DNA of 64,000 nucleotides, from NCBI GenBank assembly GCA_964411125.1, contig CAYPJU010000024.1:1-64000 (forward strand), written 5' to 3'. The notes beneath the pieces were generated by a model that worked only from the letters and a program-made list of their open reading frames with translations, had not been told where the DNA came from and ran no database searches. Source of the DNA: JBFIHF01 sp964411125. Its GTDB lineage: Bacteria > Myxococcota_A > Bradymonadia > Bradymonadales > Bradymonadaceae. Position numbers and translations under genes: made by a program. Positions 18,910 to 29,585 of this stretch are shown piece after piece (the first letter of the stretch is position 1; each line of letters opens with the position of its first letter).

Positions 18910-21381
18910 ATGGCGACATCGGACGACGGTCGGGGACCGCACGACGAGGCCGACGACGGGGACGGCACCGCCGAGAAAGCTCCCCGCCGCACACTCATCG
19001 GTGTCGCTGCGATCACGCGACGGACCGAACCGATGCGCCGCCGCACGTCGGACGACTTCGTCGCCGAAGCCACGGCCATCACGCCGCAGTTGCTCGACTC
19101 GGTGCTCGACGACATTGGCGAAGACGACCTCGACGCGGCGTTCGGGATCGCGAGCCAGACCGACGTCCTCTCCCCACCCGACGACGCGACCGACCGGCTC
19201 GAGACCGACGACGAAGACGACGACTTCGCGGACACGATGCGGCTCGACGAGAGCGACGACGACGACGAGGACGATCTCGCTGCGACGTCGAAACTCGACC
19301 CCGCGAAGCTCGACTTCACGCTGAGCGCCGACGAGCCGCAGACGCCCGACGAGCCGCAGACGCTCGACGACGTCGGAGCGTTCGAGGATGTCGAAGACGC
19401 CGAACCGACGGACGAGAACTCCGACTTGCTCGCCGGTTCCCAGCCGTCAGCCCGGCAGACGTGGGGAGAGATGAACGGGGCTCCCGCTTTCAGCGCACTC
19501 CCGCTCTCGGTCCCCGGCGACCTCCCTCCCGCCGTCCTGGACCCCGGCGATTGGGGCGACACAGTCGACGAGCCGGAGGTGGCCGAAGAGACGGCCCACA
19601 TGGAGCGGGATGCCCGGAGGCGCTATCTGACGGGATCGAATACGGACGTCGTCCATTCGGCGTTCGAGGCCGACCCCGCGGCTCCCAAAATCGTCACTCT
19701 GGGAGGCCCCGCGATGGGGGAGGAGTTCTTCGCCACTCGAATACGAACTTCGGTGGGGCGCGGGCTCAACAACACCATCGTGGTGCCCGATCTCGCGATG
19801 AGCCGGCAGCACTTCGAGATCCATCGCACCAACGCGGAGTCGTTTCGGATCCGCGACCTCCAGTCCATCAACGGGACGACGCTCAACGGGACCAAGGTTC
19901 TGGAGTCCGACCTCTTTCACGGCGACCGGATCGAGGCGGGGAAGTCGGTCTTTCAGTTCGTGGTGTCCGGAGGAGCGGCACTCCCGAGCGGACCACGAAA
20001 CATGGTCCCGGCGGAGACGCGAGGGGCGCGCGCGACGATCCCTCCCAGGCTGGCGGTCACCGACGACAACATCAACCGGCTCGTCCTCGGCGCGAGCGTC
20101 GTGGCGCTGATCGTCGCGGTCCTCACGATCGGCGCCGTGCTCGTCGTCCACCTCGACCGGAGCGCCGGTGAAGACGCTGAGCCGGTCGACGCCAGCACGG
20201 TCTATCTCGAGGGCGTCGACCAGGTGAAGTCGCGAAACTGGGCCGTCGCCCGCGAAAAGTTCGAGCGGGCCAAGGAACTACAGCCGACCCTCCCAGGGAT
20301 CGACAGCCAACTGCGACGCGTCGACCGGGAGAGCGCCGCCGCTGGAGCACTCGCCTCCGCACGGGAGCTCGCCACCCGGGGCGAGATGGTCGCGACGCTC
20401 GAAGCGATTGCGATGATCCCGGCGGATTCGGTCTACCACGCCGAGGGGGAGGTGCTGGCAAGCGAGATCGAGCGGGGGCTCGCCGAGAAGAGCCTCCGTG
20501 AAGCGAACGAGCTGCGCGCGGCGGGGCGGCTCGAGGAGGCGCGCGGCGTGCTGACCGAACTTCTGCGCATGCAGCCACGAAACGCCGAAGCTCGCGTCGT
20601 CCGCGACGCGATCGATGCGACCCTGGCCGGCACGCTCGACGCCGGGGGCGCCGAGGCAGCCGGGCCCGACGCCGGCGCCGACGACGAACGTGCCGCCCTC
20701 GCGACGCCGCCCCCGACGAGACCTAGAAAGAAGACGGACGACCTGATCGAATTCGAGCTGCTCGACAGCTCGCCGGCCGGGTCCAATGCAAGAGAGTCGT
20801 CGGCCTCGGCTCCGAACTTCTGGACCGGGTTCGCCCTCTATCGAGCACGCAAGTTCGAGTCGGCCCAACGCTTCTTCGACGACGCGGCGGCGAAGGGAGA
20901 CGCGGCGAGTGATCTCGCGCGGAAGTTCGCCGAGAACGTCCGTGTGTTTCGGTCGGCATTTGCCGACGCCAACACGGCGATGGCGAACAAGGATTGGGCG
21001 ACCGCCGTGACGAATCTGGAGCGAGCGCGCCAATCGGACGCCGATTTCTCACCCGGCACGGTCGGCCACTTCGACGGCGAGCTCCGCTCGAAGCTCGCCA
21101 CCGCGCACGCGGCGCTGGGTGCCGAGGCGTTGGACGAGGGGCGTCTTGCGCAGGCCCGCACACAAGCGACCCGCGCCAGGAACGCGGACGCGCGAAACCC
21201 ACGCTACCGTGATCTGGAATCTCGGCTCGAGGGCGCAGCGGAGGAAAAGATCGCTGCCGCTCGAAAGGCCCGGGAGACGGCCCCTGCGCGGGCGAAGTCG
21301 CTCTGCCGCGACGCAATGTCGATGACGCGCCCCACGACCGAGATTCACAAGCGCGCGCGCGCGCTCCTCGCCGAGCTGTGA
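18910..21381 (+). CDS. FHA-domain membrane protein with TPR-like C-terminus
   Basis: An 823-residue protein. Residues 1-250 are strongly acidic, low complexity. An FHA phosphothreonine-binding domain follows (TSVGRGLNNTIVVPD, SRQHFEI, NGTTLNG, near residues 275-355). Then comes a single membrane helix (LVLGASVVALIVAVLTIGAV) and a C-terminal region of helical repeats resembling TPRs. FHA faces the cytoplasm, TPR region probably the periplasm. The start MATSDDGR has GAGAGG upstream and is preferred over a much longer frame that runs through the divergent promoter region. FHA suggests a partner phosphorylated by a Ser/Thr kinase, such as the one at 45727-47493. The C-terminal codons and the stop region are duplicated in a 22-bp tandem repeat (about 21370-21411). 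Confidence 0.85.
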   Translation: MATSDDGRGPHDEADDGDGTAEKAPRRTLIGVAAITRRTEPMRRRTSDDFVAEATAITPQLLDSVLDDIGEDDLDAAFGIASQTDVLSPPDDATDRLETDDEDDDFADTMRLDESDDDDEDDLAATSKLDPAKLDFTLSADEPQTPDEPQTLDDVGAFEDVEDAEPTDENSDLLAGSQPSARQTWGEMNGAPAFSALPLSVPGDLPPAVLDPGDWGDTVDEPEVAEETAHMERDARRRYLTGSNTDVVHSAFEADPAAPKIVTLGGPAMGEEFFATRIRTSVGRGLNNTIVVPDLAMSRQHFEIHRTNAESFRIRDLQSINGTTLNGTKVLESDLFHGDRIEAGKSVFQFVVSGGAALPSGPRNMVPAETRGARATIPPRLAVTDDNINRLVLGASVVALIVAVLTIGAVLVVHLDRSAGEDAEPVDASTVYLEGVDQVKSRNWAVAREKFERAKELQPTLPGIDSQLRRVDRESAAAGALASARELATRGEMVATLEAIAMIPADSVYHAEGEVLASEIERGLAEKSLREANELRAAGRLEEARGVLTELLRMQPRNAEARVVRDAIDATLAGTLDAGGAEAAGPDAGADDERAALATPPPTRPRKKTDDLIEFELLDSSPAGSNARESSASAPNFWTGFALYRARKFESAQRFFDDAAAKGDAASDLARKFAENVRVFRSAFADANTAMANKDWATAVTNLERARQSDADFSPGTVGHFDGELRSKLATAHAALGAEALDEGRLAQARTQATRARNADARNPRYRDLESRLEGAAEEKIAAARKARETAPARAKSLCRDAMSMTRPTTEIHKRARALLAEL

Positions 21382-21456
21382 GCCGTGGGAGGCCGAGCTG
21401 TGAGCCGTGGAACGCTGTCCGGCGCGAAGGTGCGGTCCGAGTCACGCTAAGTTCCA

Positions 21457-21486
21457 TTGACACTGCGAGGCGGGCGGAACTACGCT
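21457..21486 (+). promoter_or_regulatory. Promoter placing +1 on the start codon of the response regulator
   Basis: A perfect -35 box TTGACA (21457-21462), an 18-base spacer and TACGCT (21481-21486, 3 of 6). Standard spacing puts +1 at 21493, which is the A of the ATG. No Shine-Dalgarno sequence precedes that ATG, which fits leaderless transcription. Confidence 0.45.
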
Positions 21487-21492
21487 CGCGAC

Positions 21493-21936
21493 ATGGCAGA
21501 CGACGAACAGATGGAAGAATCACCCTTCGGCAACCCGCGCGATCGTGAGCGCCCGCTCATCCTCATCGCCGACGACGATCCGGAGATTCGGCGGTTGCTG
21601 GTCGCGTTCTTCTCCGACCAGGATTGCGACCTGCTCGAGAGTTCCGACGGCGCCGATGCGCTCGAGAACATCATCGTCAACCGCCCCAACCTGGTGGTGC
21701 TCGACGTGATGATGCCCGAACTCAACGGGTGGCAGATCTGCAAATACGTCAAATCGAGGGACGACTACGCCGACGTCGGCGTGATCATGCTGACGGCGAT
21801 CGGGCCCGTGAACAACGAACTGACCTCCCCCCTATTCGGCGCGGACGACTATATCGACAAGCCGTTCGACTTCGACGAGCTCGAGTTCAAAGTCCGAAAG
21901 GTGCTTGCCGACAAGAAGAAAGAGCCGGCGTCCTGA
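21493..21936 (+). CDS. Single-domain response regulator
   Basis: A 147-residue CheY-like receiver with a short acidic N-terminal extension. Acidic pocket IADDDPE, phosphoacceptor D71 (VVLDVMMPE), conserved T (MLTAIG) and K (DYIDKPF). No output domain. Start MADDEQME is preferred over an upstream TTG because that TTG is part of a perfect -35 box. Likely acts by protein contact in a phosphorelay; the partner is not identifiable from position alone. Confidence 0.9.
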   Translation: MADDEQMEESPFGNPRDRERPLILIADDDPEIRRLLVAFFSDQDCDLLESSDGADALENIIVNRPNLVVLDVMMPELNGWQICKYVKSRDDYADVGVIMLTAIGPVNNELTSPLFGADDYIDKPFDFDELEFKVRKVLADKKKEPAS

Positions 21937-22203
21937 ACCGGTGTACGGCAGCCTCTCCTCCACGGTTCAATACCGTTGATTCGCGTCTGACCTCGTGTCA
22001 TACTCTCCCAATCGAGTCTCCCTCCGGGTGACGACTCCTCGGTGCGAAAACGCGCCTCGGTAAAACGACATCACGCACGGGCGGTCGCAAGTCGACCGAG
22101 ATGCCTCCTGATTGAAAATCAGTTCTTGTTACACTTTGGCGTTCTTGCGGAATCCTGTGTCTTCCGCGGCACCGAATGGCGGACGAAAACTCGAGGACAG
22201 TAG

Positions 22204-22740
22204 ATGAGTGACGACGCAAACTCCGGCAACGGTTCCGGACGGAGACGGCGCAGACGACGAGGTCGCAAACGCGGCGGCGGCGGCGGCAACAACAGCAACA
22301 ACAACAGGGGAAACAGCAGCGGAAACCGTCGCAACAACTCCCGCAAGAACAAGACCCCGCGCGAGAAGTTCGGTGGCCGCGATCCCAAGAACGTGTCCGC
22401 GGTCGACGACGAGGCGCCCAGTACGCTCGATGCGTTCGAGCTGTTCTGCAGCTACCACCTCGGCATCTTCGAGGGGAATCAGTACCGTCAGCCGTCGCTG
22501 AAGCAGGTCGCCCGTCGATTCGATCGAAGCCAGGACGAGATTCGGGACGCGTTGGCGGCGTGCGGGCTCGACGACAAGACCGTGAGACAGGCCGACTACG
22601 ACCTGTCGCTGGCGCAGCTCGACGTTCGTGTCGCCCCAGAAGGGATCGACAAACGTGAACTCGCCAAGGGCTTGTTCGAAGAGTTCGTGGCAGCCCATCC
22701 CGGGTTCGTCGAATGGACCGAAGAATCAGCAGAAGGCTGA
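22204..22740 (+). CDS. Hypothetical protein with basic Arg/Gly/Asn-rich N-terminus
   Basis: A 178-residue protein. Residues 10-55 are a basic low-complexity tract (poly-Arg, poly-Gly, Asn-rich) like those of RNA-binding proteins. The C-terminal half (from DAFELFCSYHLGI) is helical and has a region reading like a helix-turn-helix (LKQVARRFDRSQDEIRDALAACG). GAGGAC precedes the ATG. The 267-base space before it (21937-22203) holds no gene. Nucleic-acid binding is a reasonable inference; family not recognised. Confidence 0.65.
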   Translation: MSDDANSGNGSGRRRRRRRGRKRGGGGGNNSNNNRGNSSGNRRNNSRKNKTPREKFGGRDPKNVSAVDDEAPSTLDAFELFCSYHLGIFEGNQYRQPSLKQVARRFDRSQDEIRDALAACGLDDKTVRQADYDLSLAQLDVRVAPEGIDKRELAKGLFEEFVAAHPGFVEWTEESAEG

Positions 22741-22745
22741 CCCAA

Positions 22746-23558
22746 TCAATCGCCGCATTGCGTCGGTGAACCAGGCGACCCGAGGAAGATCCCTTCCCCG
22801 ATCGCGGCGTCCGACGCGCACCAGGCTGTCACGTCGTCGTTGAAGTCGGCGTGCTCGTTCTGCTCGTCGACGCCGACCGACTGGTTCGGGATGTAGGAAA
22901 CCCCGGCTCCCTCCCCGTTCAGCGGACGGAGCTCACCGTCTTCCCACTCGATGGCGTCGACCGTCACTCCGCGATAACGGACCTCGAGACGCACGGGCTT
23001 CTCGTTCTCGAGCTCGGGATGGGAGAGGCCGTACCTTCCAAAATCGTAGTATCGCCCTTCCCCGACGAGCTCGCGCAACGGCGCGTCGCTCGCCTCGTAC
23101 CGAACGAAGACGAAATAGTCGCCTGGGCCGATCGGCTTGAGGCGCCCGACGACGAGGATCTCGTCCGGCGTGCCAGGCTGGGTGACCTGCACACGACGCT
23201 CGGTCGCCTCGCCGACGATGAACGCCAGGGTGACGTCCCGTGGATCGGCCGGGCCCGTGCCCGCGTTCTTGATCTCCACGAACTCTCCGCGCTCGCCGAT
23301 GCCGGGCTGCGCGGACGTGGTATCGACGAGGACTTCGGTGATGACGAGCTCCGGCTCGCCCATGAACATGTCGACCTCGACTTCTGCGTCGGGCTCGTCG
23401 GGAGGCCCCATGTCTGGCCGAGTGGTGTTGATGATGATCCGTGGGCCCCGGTAGGGGAACGAGCCCGCAGGTTCGGACAAGTTGCAGGCGCAGGCCATCG
23501 TCGTCACACCGAGGAGCGCGAGCGGAGCGGGGCTGACTGGGGTCTTCCAGCGATTCAC
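22746..23558 (-). CDS. Lamin-tail-domain lipoprotein
   Basis: A 270-residue lipoprotein (Cys cluster in MACACN at the end of the signal peptide) with a Pro/Asp-rich linker and a lamin-tail domain: LVITEVLVDT, GEFVEIKNAG, and the closing LGSPGSPTQCG are family hallmarks. LTDs in bacteria occur on secreted or surface proteins. The GTG start overlaps the upstream stop as GTGA, so it is translated with the LeuA-like domain gene. It ends five bases from the convergent gene at 22204-22740. Confidence 0.78.
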   Translation of the reverse strand: MNRWKTPVSPAPLALLGVTTMACACNLSEPAGSFPYRGPRIIINTTRPDMGPPDEPDAEVEVDMFMGEPELVITEVLVDTTSAQPGIGERGEFVEIKNAGTGPADPRDVTLAFIVGEATERRVQVTQPGTPDEILVVGRLKPIGPGDYFVFVRYEASDAPLRELVGEGRYYDFGRYGLSHPELENEKPVRLEVRYRGVTVDAIEWEDGELRPLNGEGAGVSYIPNQSVGVDEQNEHADFNDDVTAWCASDAAIGEGIFLGSPGSPTQCGD

Positions 23559-24208
23559 ATCGACTTCTTGATGCGCTCGACCACTTCGCTGTACGAGGTG
23601 TTTCCGACCACCCTCGACATGAGCTCTGTGTACTTGTCGACGAGGTCGGTCCGGCCCTCGGACCGGTAATGTTCCAGAATCTCGTGCAACTTCACGAAAG
23701 TTCGCTCGCTGTTGACGAAGTACTCGGCGGCGTTGACGGTCGCCTGAATGCCAGCCCGACTGACCGATTGCGCGGTGCTCTTGAAGATGAATTCGACCCC
23801 CTCCGAGTTCTCGATCCCGACGGTCGCTTCGGCGGAGGCGTTCGACGCAGCGCCGCCTCCCGACGAAATGATCCCGGTGATGTCGAACTGCGAGAATCGG
23901 ATCGAGCGGAGCGAGGGGTAGTCGTCGGCGAGCCGGTCGCGCAGCCCACGAAAGAGAGCATCGATGATGCCGACGCCTTCGCTCTCGACGGTCATTTCGC
24001 TGCCGTCGGCGTTGATGAGGTTGCAGGTCATCCGGCAGAGGGAGTCCTCCTCCACCAGGCTTTCGGTGACGCTGTATAACCTCACGCTAAGCTGCAGATA
24101 TTCGTCCTGAAGGATCTCCTTCATCAGGGCGATCATCTTGTCCTGTCGTTCCTTTTCACGCTGCTGTTGTTGCATCTTCCAGAGCCTCGCTCGTTCTTTT
24201 CCCGTCAC
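23555..24208 (-). CDS. Stand-alone LeuA-type regulatory (dimerisation) domain protein
   Basis: A 217-residue protein. After a basic, Gln-rich helical N-terminus, residues about 38-175 resemble the C-terminal allosteric domain of alpha-isopropylmalate synthase. The match covers strand VTESLVEEDSLCRMTCNLIN, GEGVGIIDALFRGL-like turn, and ASAEATVGIENSEG...AGIQATVNAAEYFVNS. No catalytic HMGL barrel is attached or adjacent. Family knowledge says this domain binds leucine-like effectors at a dimer interface; its ligand here is unknown. The start is either GTG at 24208 or the ATG at 24175, which has a better-spaced GAGG. Coupled by GTGA to the downstream lipoprotein. Confidence 0.6.
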   Translation of the reverse strand: MTGKERARLWKMQQQQREKERQDKMIALMKEILQDEYLQLSVRLYSVTESLVEEDSLCRMTCNLINADGSEMTVESEGVGIIDALFRGLRDRLADDYPSLRSIRFSQFDITGIISSGGGAASNASAEATVGIENSEGVEFIFKSTAQSVSRAGIQATVNAAEYFVNSERTFVKLHEILEHYRSEGRTDLVDKYTELMSRVVGNTSYSEVVERIKKSM

Positions 24209-24306
24209 CGCCTCGTAGATTCAACCTCCGGGCGCGGCGTGAGATTCCATGAACTTCCTACGATCGCTTTTCCCTACGAATGCACGAAATTGGCCGCGCA
24301 GCAAAG

Positions 24307-24349
24307 CTGACTGGCGAGTTTCGATGGGTTACACTGGTTGGAACCAACC
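24307..24349 (+). promoter_or_regulatory. Promoter with operator-like dyad for the GspF-like operon
   Basis: CTGACT (24307-24312, 4 of 6), a 17-base spacer and TACACT (24330-24335, 4 of 6). The inverted repeat GGTTGG-AA-CCAACC (24336-24349) begins right after the -10 box, with the predicted +1 (24342) at its centre. A repressor bound there would block initiation; the same dyad could also form a 5' hairpin in the mRNA. Confidence 0.45.
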
Positions 24350-24376
24350 TGCCAGAACCACCGGACTGGAGCTCGC

Positions 24377-25447
24377 ATGAGTCAGTACGACTACGACTAC
24401 AGTGCATCCGTTTCAGGAAACACGCAACAAGGTCGTGGCGACCAGCCGGTCGTCCGCGAGACGACGACACACCTGCCCGAAGACGAAGCTGCCAAGCTGT
24501 GCCGCCTCTTCGCGGAGGGGCTGAGCTCCGGTCTCGGCTACGAACGAATCTTCACGTTCATGCAGCGGCAGAAGTTCCCGGCCAAGGTCGTGAACCGCCT
24601 GCGCGCCTCGATCGAAGACGGTTATCGTCTCGGCGAAGCGTTCGCTCGAATCGGCCTCTTGGACGCGCCCGCCCGAAAACTGATCCTCGTCTCCGAGGAG
24701 CAGGGAACGCTGCCGGAGACGTTCAACCAGCTCGCCAAGATCTACGACGCCAGCTACGACCGTAAGAAGCGCGTCTTCTACGGCCTCATCGAGGTCTTCG
24801 TCCTCTGCTGCCTCGGCGCCATCATCTTCCCGTCGGTCTTCATCGACGGGATGCAGGCGAAGGGGAACACGGGCCAGGCGATCATGAAGGCTCTCGGCAA
24901 GGGGCTGTTGCAGTCCTTCATCGCGCTGGCAGTCGTCGGGGCCATCTTCTACGCGTGGATCAACCAACCGGTCGACTCTCCGTTCCGAAGGGTGTTCCAC
25001 GCCATCTGGATCCGCCTCCCGTTCGTCTCCGGCGCGACGCGCCTCTACTCCGTCGCGCAGTTTTGCCGCTACTTCAACCAGGCGATCACCGGCGGCCTCG
25101 ACATCTTCCGCTGCGTGAACCTCGCCGCAGAAGCGTCCGACAACCCGATGATCTGGAACTACGTCGGGAAGGCCGAAGCTCTCATCGAGCAGGGCTACCC
25201 TCTCGACGATGCCCTAGCGGTCATCCCCGGGCTCCCAGAAGACGTCATCGAGTACATCGGCATCGGTGAGGAGACCGGTCGACTCGAAGAACAGCTCCAG
25301 CAGCAGGCCGACAAGTACGAGCGCCTCGCCGAGGAAGCCTTCGACCGACTCATCACGTCGATGGTGTACATCATCCGAATCTTCCTCATCATCGGCGTCA
25401 TCGGCGGCGCTCTCTACCTGGTGTCGACGTCGCTGACCCTCGGCTGA
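24377..25447 (+). CDS. GspF/PilC-type inner-membrane secretion protein
   Basis: A 356-residue protein with two T2SSF domains and three main membrane helices. Motifs include LSSGLGYERIF...LGEAFARIG in the first domain and the corresponding QAITGGLDIFRCVNLAAE...YPLDDALAVIPG...GIGEETGRLEEQLQQQADKY in the second. Known role: cytoplasmic-platform protein of type II secretion or type IV pili. The usual GspE/GspG neighbours are absent; only a small membrane protein follows. Start MSQYDYDYSA has GGAG upstream. The Tyr/Asp-rich first 15 residues are unusual. Confidence 0.85.
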   Translation: MSQYDYDYSASVSGNTQQGRGDQPVVRETTTHLPEDEAAKLCRLFAEGLSSGLGYERIFTFMQRQKFPAKVVNRLRASIEDGYRLGEAFARIGLLDAPARKLILVSEEQGTLPETFNQLAKIYDASYDRKKRVFYGLIEVFVLCCLGAIIFPSVFIDGMQAKGNTGQAIMKALGKGLLQSFIALAVVGAIFYAWINQPVDSPFRRVFHAIWIRLPFVSGATRLYSVAQFCRYFNQAITGGLDIFRCVNLAAEASDNPMIWNYVGKAEALIEQGYPLDDALAVIPGLPEDVIEYIGIGEETGRLEEQLQQQADKYERLAEEAFDRLITSMVYIIRIFLIIGVIGGALYLVSTSLTLG

Positions 25448-25451
25448 CGCG

Positions 25452-25922
25452 GTGTTCGACTACCACACCCGCAAAATCATCCTCCGCGTCGTCGTGATCT
25501 TCGGCGCGATGGGTCTGATGGTCGCTGCGTATCGCTTCTTCCGTGTGATGCAGATGACGAAGTTCGATCCGCTGACGGCTTCGGAGGTGGGGTCGAAGTT
25601 CGGCCGTGGAACCACCGACGCGCACTGCCTCGCCGAGGCGCTCGACCGCGCCGATGCCTGCTGGCTCTGGGACGTTCGGTGCGAGACCGAAGCCGGGGTC
25701 TTCGGCGCTTCCTGCCTGACGGCGGCGCGACGCACGGGTGCCGTCTGCTCGCAGTTCCGCTCCAGCGGGAACATCGGCGTCGACATGCTGATGTCGGACG
25801 GTGGCGCAGAAAAGGGGTGCGAGCGACGCGGAGCGGGCGACGACACGGGTTGCTACGCCGTGATGTCGATGATGTCCCGCGCCTGCATGGGGACCAACTG
25901 GGTCGACAGCCTGAACCGCTGA
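25452..25922 (+). CDS. Small membrane-anchored protein with Cys-rich domain
   Basis: A 156-residue protein from a GTG start four bases after the GspF-like stop, so the two are one operon. One membrane helix (IILRVVVIFGAMGLMVAAY) is followed by a periplasmic domain with about eight Cys, suggesting disulfides. Topology resembles a pseudopilin or secretion accessory, but no prepilin cleavage motif is present. Family not recognised. It ends four bases from the convergent serA stop. Confidence 0.7.
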   Translation: MFDYHTRKIILRVVVIFGAMGLMVAAYRFFRVMQMTKFDPLTASEVGSKFGRGTTDAHCLAEALDRADACWLWDVRCETEAGVFGASCLTAARRTGAVCSQFRSSGNIGVDMLMSDGGAEKGCERRGAGDDTGCYAVMSMMSRACMGTNWVDSLNR

Positions 25923-25926
25923 GCGA

Positions 25927-27264
25927 TCAGTCGCACGTCGTCTTGGAGACGTCGATCTGACGGATGGACCGAATCGCCGTTTCGTCGCCCGAGATCGACC
26001 GGGCATTCTCGACCAGCCGCTGAAGCTGCGCCTCGTCGAGGGGTCGGTCGATCGCCGTGATGTCGTAAGCGACCTTGTACTTGGGGAAGTCCCTGTGGGC
26101 TGACTCGAGGCTGTTGATGCCCGCGTCGTAGATCGCGTCCGCGACCGCCTTCTTCGTACCGCGTGCGTCGGAGTGCATGATCGCGAGCACGTGCTTCGGC
26201 TCGGCCCCCTGAACCCCGATGCGCTGGTTCGGCGCGTAGACCGTGTCGCGAATCGTGCCGTAACAGCCGAAGAGCTTCTGCGTGTTGGCGACGTGCTGCG
26301 CGATGCGCGGCTGCGCCTCCTGGGTCGCAGCACCGATGTGCGGCGTCCCTACGATCTCGGAGAAGTCGGCGTACGGGTTCTCCCACTCGTCGGACTTGCT
26401 CCCCGGCTCTTCGGGGTAGACGTCGACCGCGGCGTAGCTCACGTGCCCGTCGCGGACAGCCTTCTTCAGATCGTCGGGATCGAACAGAAAACCGCGGGCC
26501 GCGTTCACGAAGATCTTGGGCGAGCTGTCGCGGTCGGCCCCCATCTGCGCGAAATGGTCGTACTTCAAGAAGCCGCGGTTGATCTGTCCCATGTGGTCTT
26601 CGGCCGACACGTGGACCGTGACGAAGTCTGCGAGCCGAAATGCCTGGTCGAGGCTCTCGCACTTCGTCCAGCCGAGCGTCGTCCCGACCTCTTGCGCGAG
26701 CGGACGGCTGTCGTAGAAGAGAATGTTCATGTCGAACGCCTCTCCCATCTGCGCTACCGCCTTGCCGATGTTACCGAGGCCGATGATGACGAGATTCTTC
26801 CCCTTCAGCTCGTAGCGCGCCTTGTTGTCCTTGGTCCACTTGCTGATGCGAGTGCACTCCACGGCGTGAAAGATGCGGCGGGCCATGCAGATCATCTCAC
26901 CGAAGACCATCTCCACGACGGAGCGTCCGTTCGAGATCGGATCGTTCATGACCATGATGCCCCGCTCCGCACACGCCATCTTGTCGACCGAGTCGTCTCC
27001 GATGCAGCAGAGCTGGATTGCGGCGAGGTTCTTCGAAGCGTCGAGGACTTCGGCGTCGACGTCGAACCGGCTCCGCTTGAACAAGAGGTCGTGCTGCCCC
27101 TCACGCAGGCGCTGCAGCACGAAATCCCGGTCCTGGGTCGCCTCGTCGGGCAGACGATCGGGTTCGATGCCCTGTTGCCTCAGGAGGTCGTCGAGGATCG
27201 CAGCGGGTTGTTCGAGGATGAGCGCTTTCTGAAACGGCACTCGAAAGAATCTTACGTCACTCAT
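25927..27264 (-). CDS. serA: D-3-phosphoglycerate dehydrogenase
   Basis: A 445-residue NAD-dependent D-2-hydroxyacid dehydrogenase, first step of serine synthesis. NAD-binding GLGNIGKAV, catalytic Arg (NAARG), Glu (YPEEPG) and His (GTPHIGAAT) are all present. The C-terminal 90 residues form an ACT-like domain (VLAIMHSDARGTKKAVADAI) for serine feedback. Slightly longer than the E. coli enzyme (410). Follows the mutase gene by 42 bases in the same direction. A related hydroxyacid dehydrogenase function cannot be excluded. Confidence 0.85.
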   Translation of the reverse strand: MSDVRFFRVPFQKALILEQPAAILDDLLRQQGIEPDRLPDEATQDRDFVLQRLREGQHDLLFKRSRFDVDAEVLDASKNLAAIQLCCIGDDSVDKMACAERGIMVMNDPISNGRSVVEMVFGEMICMARRIFHAVECTRISKWTKDNKARYELKGKNLVIIGLGNIGKAVAQMGEAFDMNILFYDSRPLAQEVGTTLGWTKCESLDQAFRLADFVTVHVSAEDHMGQINRGFLKYDHFAQMGADRDSSPKIFVNAARGFLFDPDDLKKAVRDGHVSYAAVDVYPEEPGSKSDEWENPYADFSEIVGTPHIGAATQEAQPRIAQHVANTQKLFGCYGTIRDTVYAPNQRIGVQGAEPKHVLAIMHSDARGTKKAVADAIYDAGINSLESAHRDFPKYKVAYDITAIDRPLDEAQLQRLVENARSISGDETAIRSIRQIDVSKTTCD

Positions 27265-27306
27265 GCATCTATCCGTGATGGAATTGAAATTTCTAGCGTC
27301 GCTCGA

Positions 27307-28977
<1,671 letters not shown>

Positions 28978-29062
28978 CGATCACCTTGTCCAAACAGTCG
29001 TCAGGCGCTCGTGGCGGAGCCACCACCCGTGCCCGTCATCGGGTCCACCGCGTCGGGTGATG

Positions 29063-29584
29063 TCAGGAGTCGGCTTCGATCGAGACGAGCACGTCTCCGA
29101 TCTCGACCGCCTGTCCTTCGCCGACTCCGACCGCGGTCACGGTACCCGAGACGTGAGCCTTGAGATCGTTCTCCATCTTCATCGCTTCGACGATGACGAC
29201 GACCTGGCCCTCTTCGACGGTATCGCCCTCGGCGACTTTCACCGCGACGATCTTGCCCGCCATCGGGCTCACGAGGTCGGGCCCCGAAGCGCCGCGACCG
29301 CCGACACCGGCTTCTCGCATCCGCTTCTGTCGTTCGTTGAGGACGTCGACGTCGGTGTCGATCCCCCGAATCTGAACCGTGTAGACACCGTCGTCCTCGC
29401 GGACGGAGAAGTCGTGAGACTCCCCCCCGTCGGTCAGAAGGTGCATTCGGCCTTTCGCCGGCTGAAATGCAGACACGGTCACGTCCGAGCCATCCGGCTT
29501 CACGATGCGATAACGTCCGTCCTCGAGCGTCTCGACGCTGAACTCACGCTCCTCGTCACCTTCCATCACGTAGTAATTCGGCAT
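29063..29584 (-). CDS. Biotin carboxyl carrier protein of acyl-CoA carboxylase
   Basis: A 173-residue protein whose C-terminal 75 residues are a biotinyl domain with the biotinylation motif EAMKMEND (Lys is the attachment site). The N-terminal half is a beta-rich domain typical of BCCPs paired with propionyl-CoA type carboxylases. Start MPNYYVMEG lies one base after the stop of biotin carboxylase (TGAGATG), so they are co-translated. The carboxyltransferase subunit is not in the window. Confidence 0.9.
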   Translation of the reverse strand: MPNYYVMEGDEEREFSVETLEDGRYRIVKPDGSDVTVSAFQPAKGRMHLLTDGGESHDFSVREDDGVYTVQIRGIDTDVDVLNERQKRMREAGVGGRGASGPDLVSPMAGKIVAVKVAEGDTVEEGQVVVIVEAMKMENDLKAHVSGTVTAVGVGEGQAVEIGDVLVSIEADS

Positions 29585-29585
29585 C

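Noticed and set aside
21937..22203. tRNA or small RNA gene in this spacer
   Set aside because: No cloverleaf or terminator could be found by eye; only weak promoter-like boxes.
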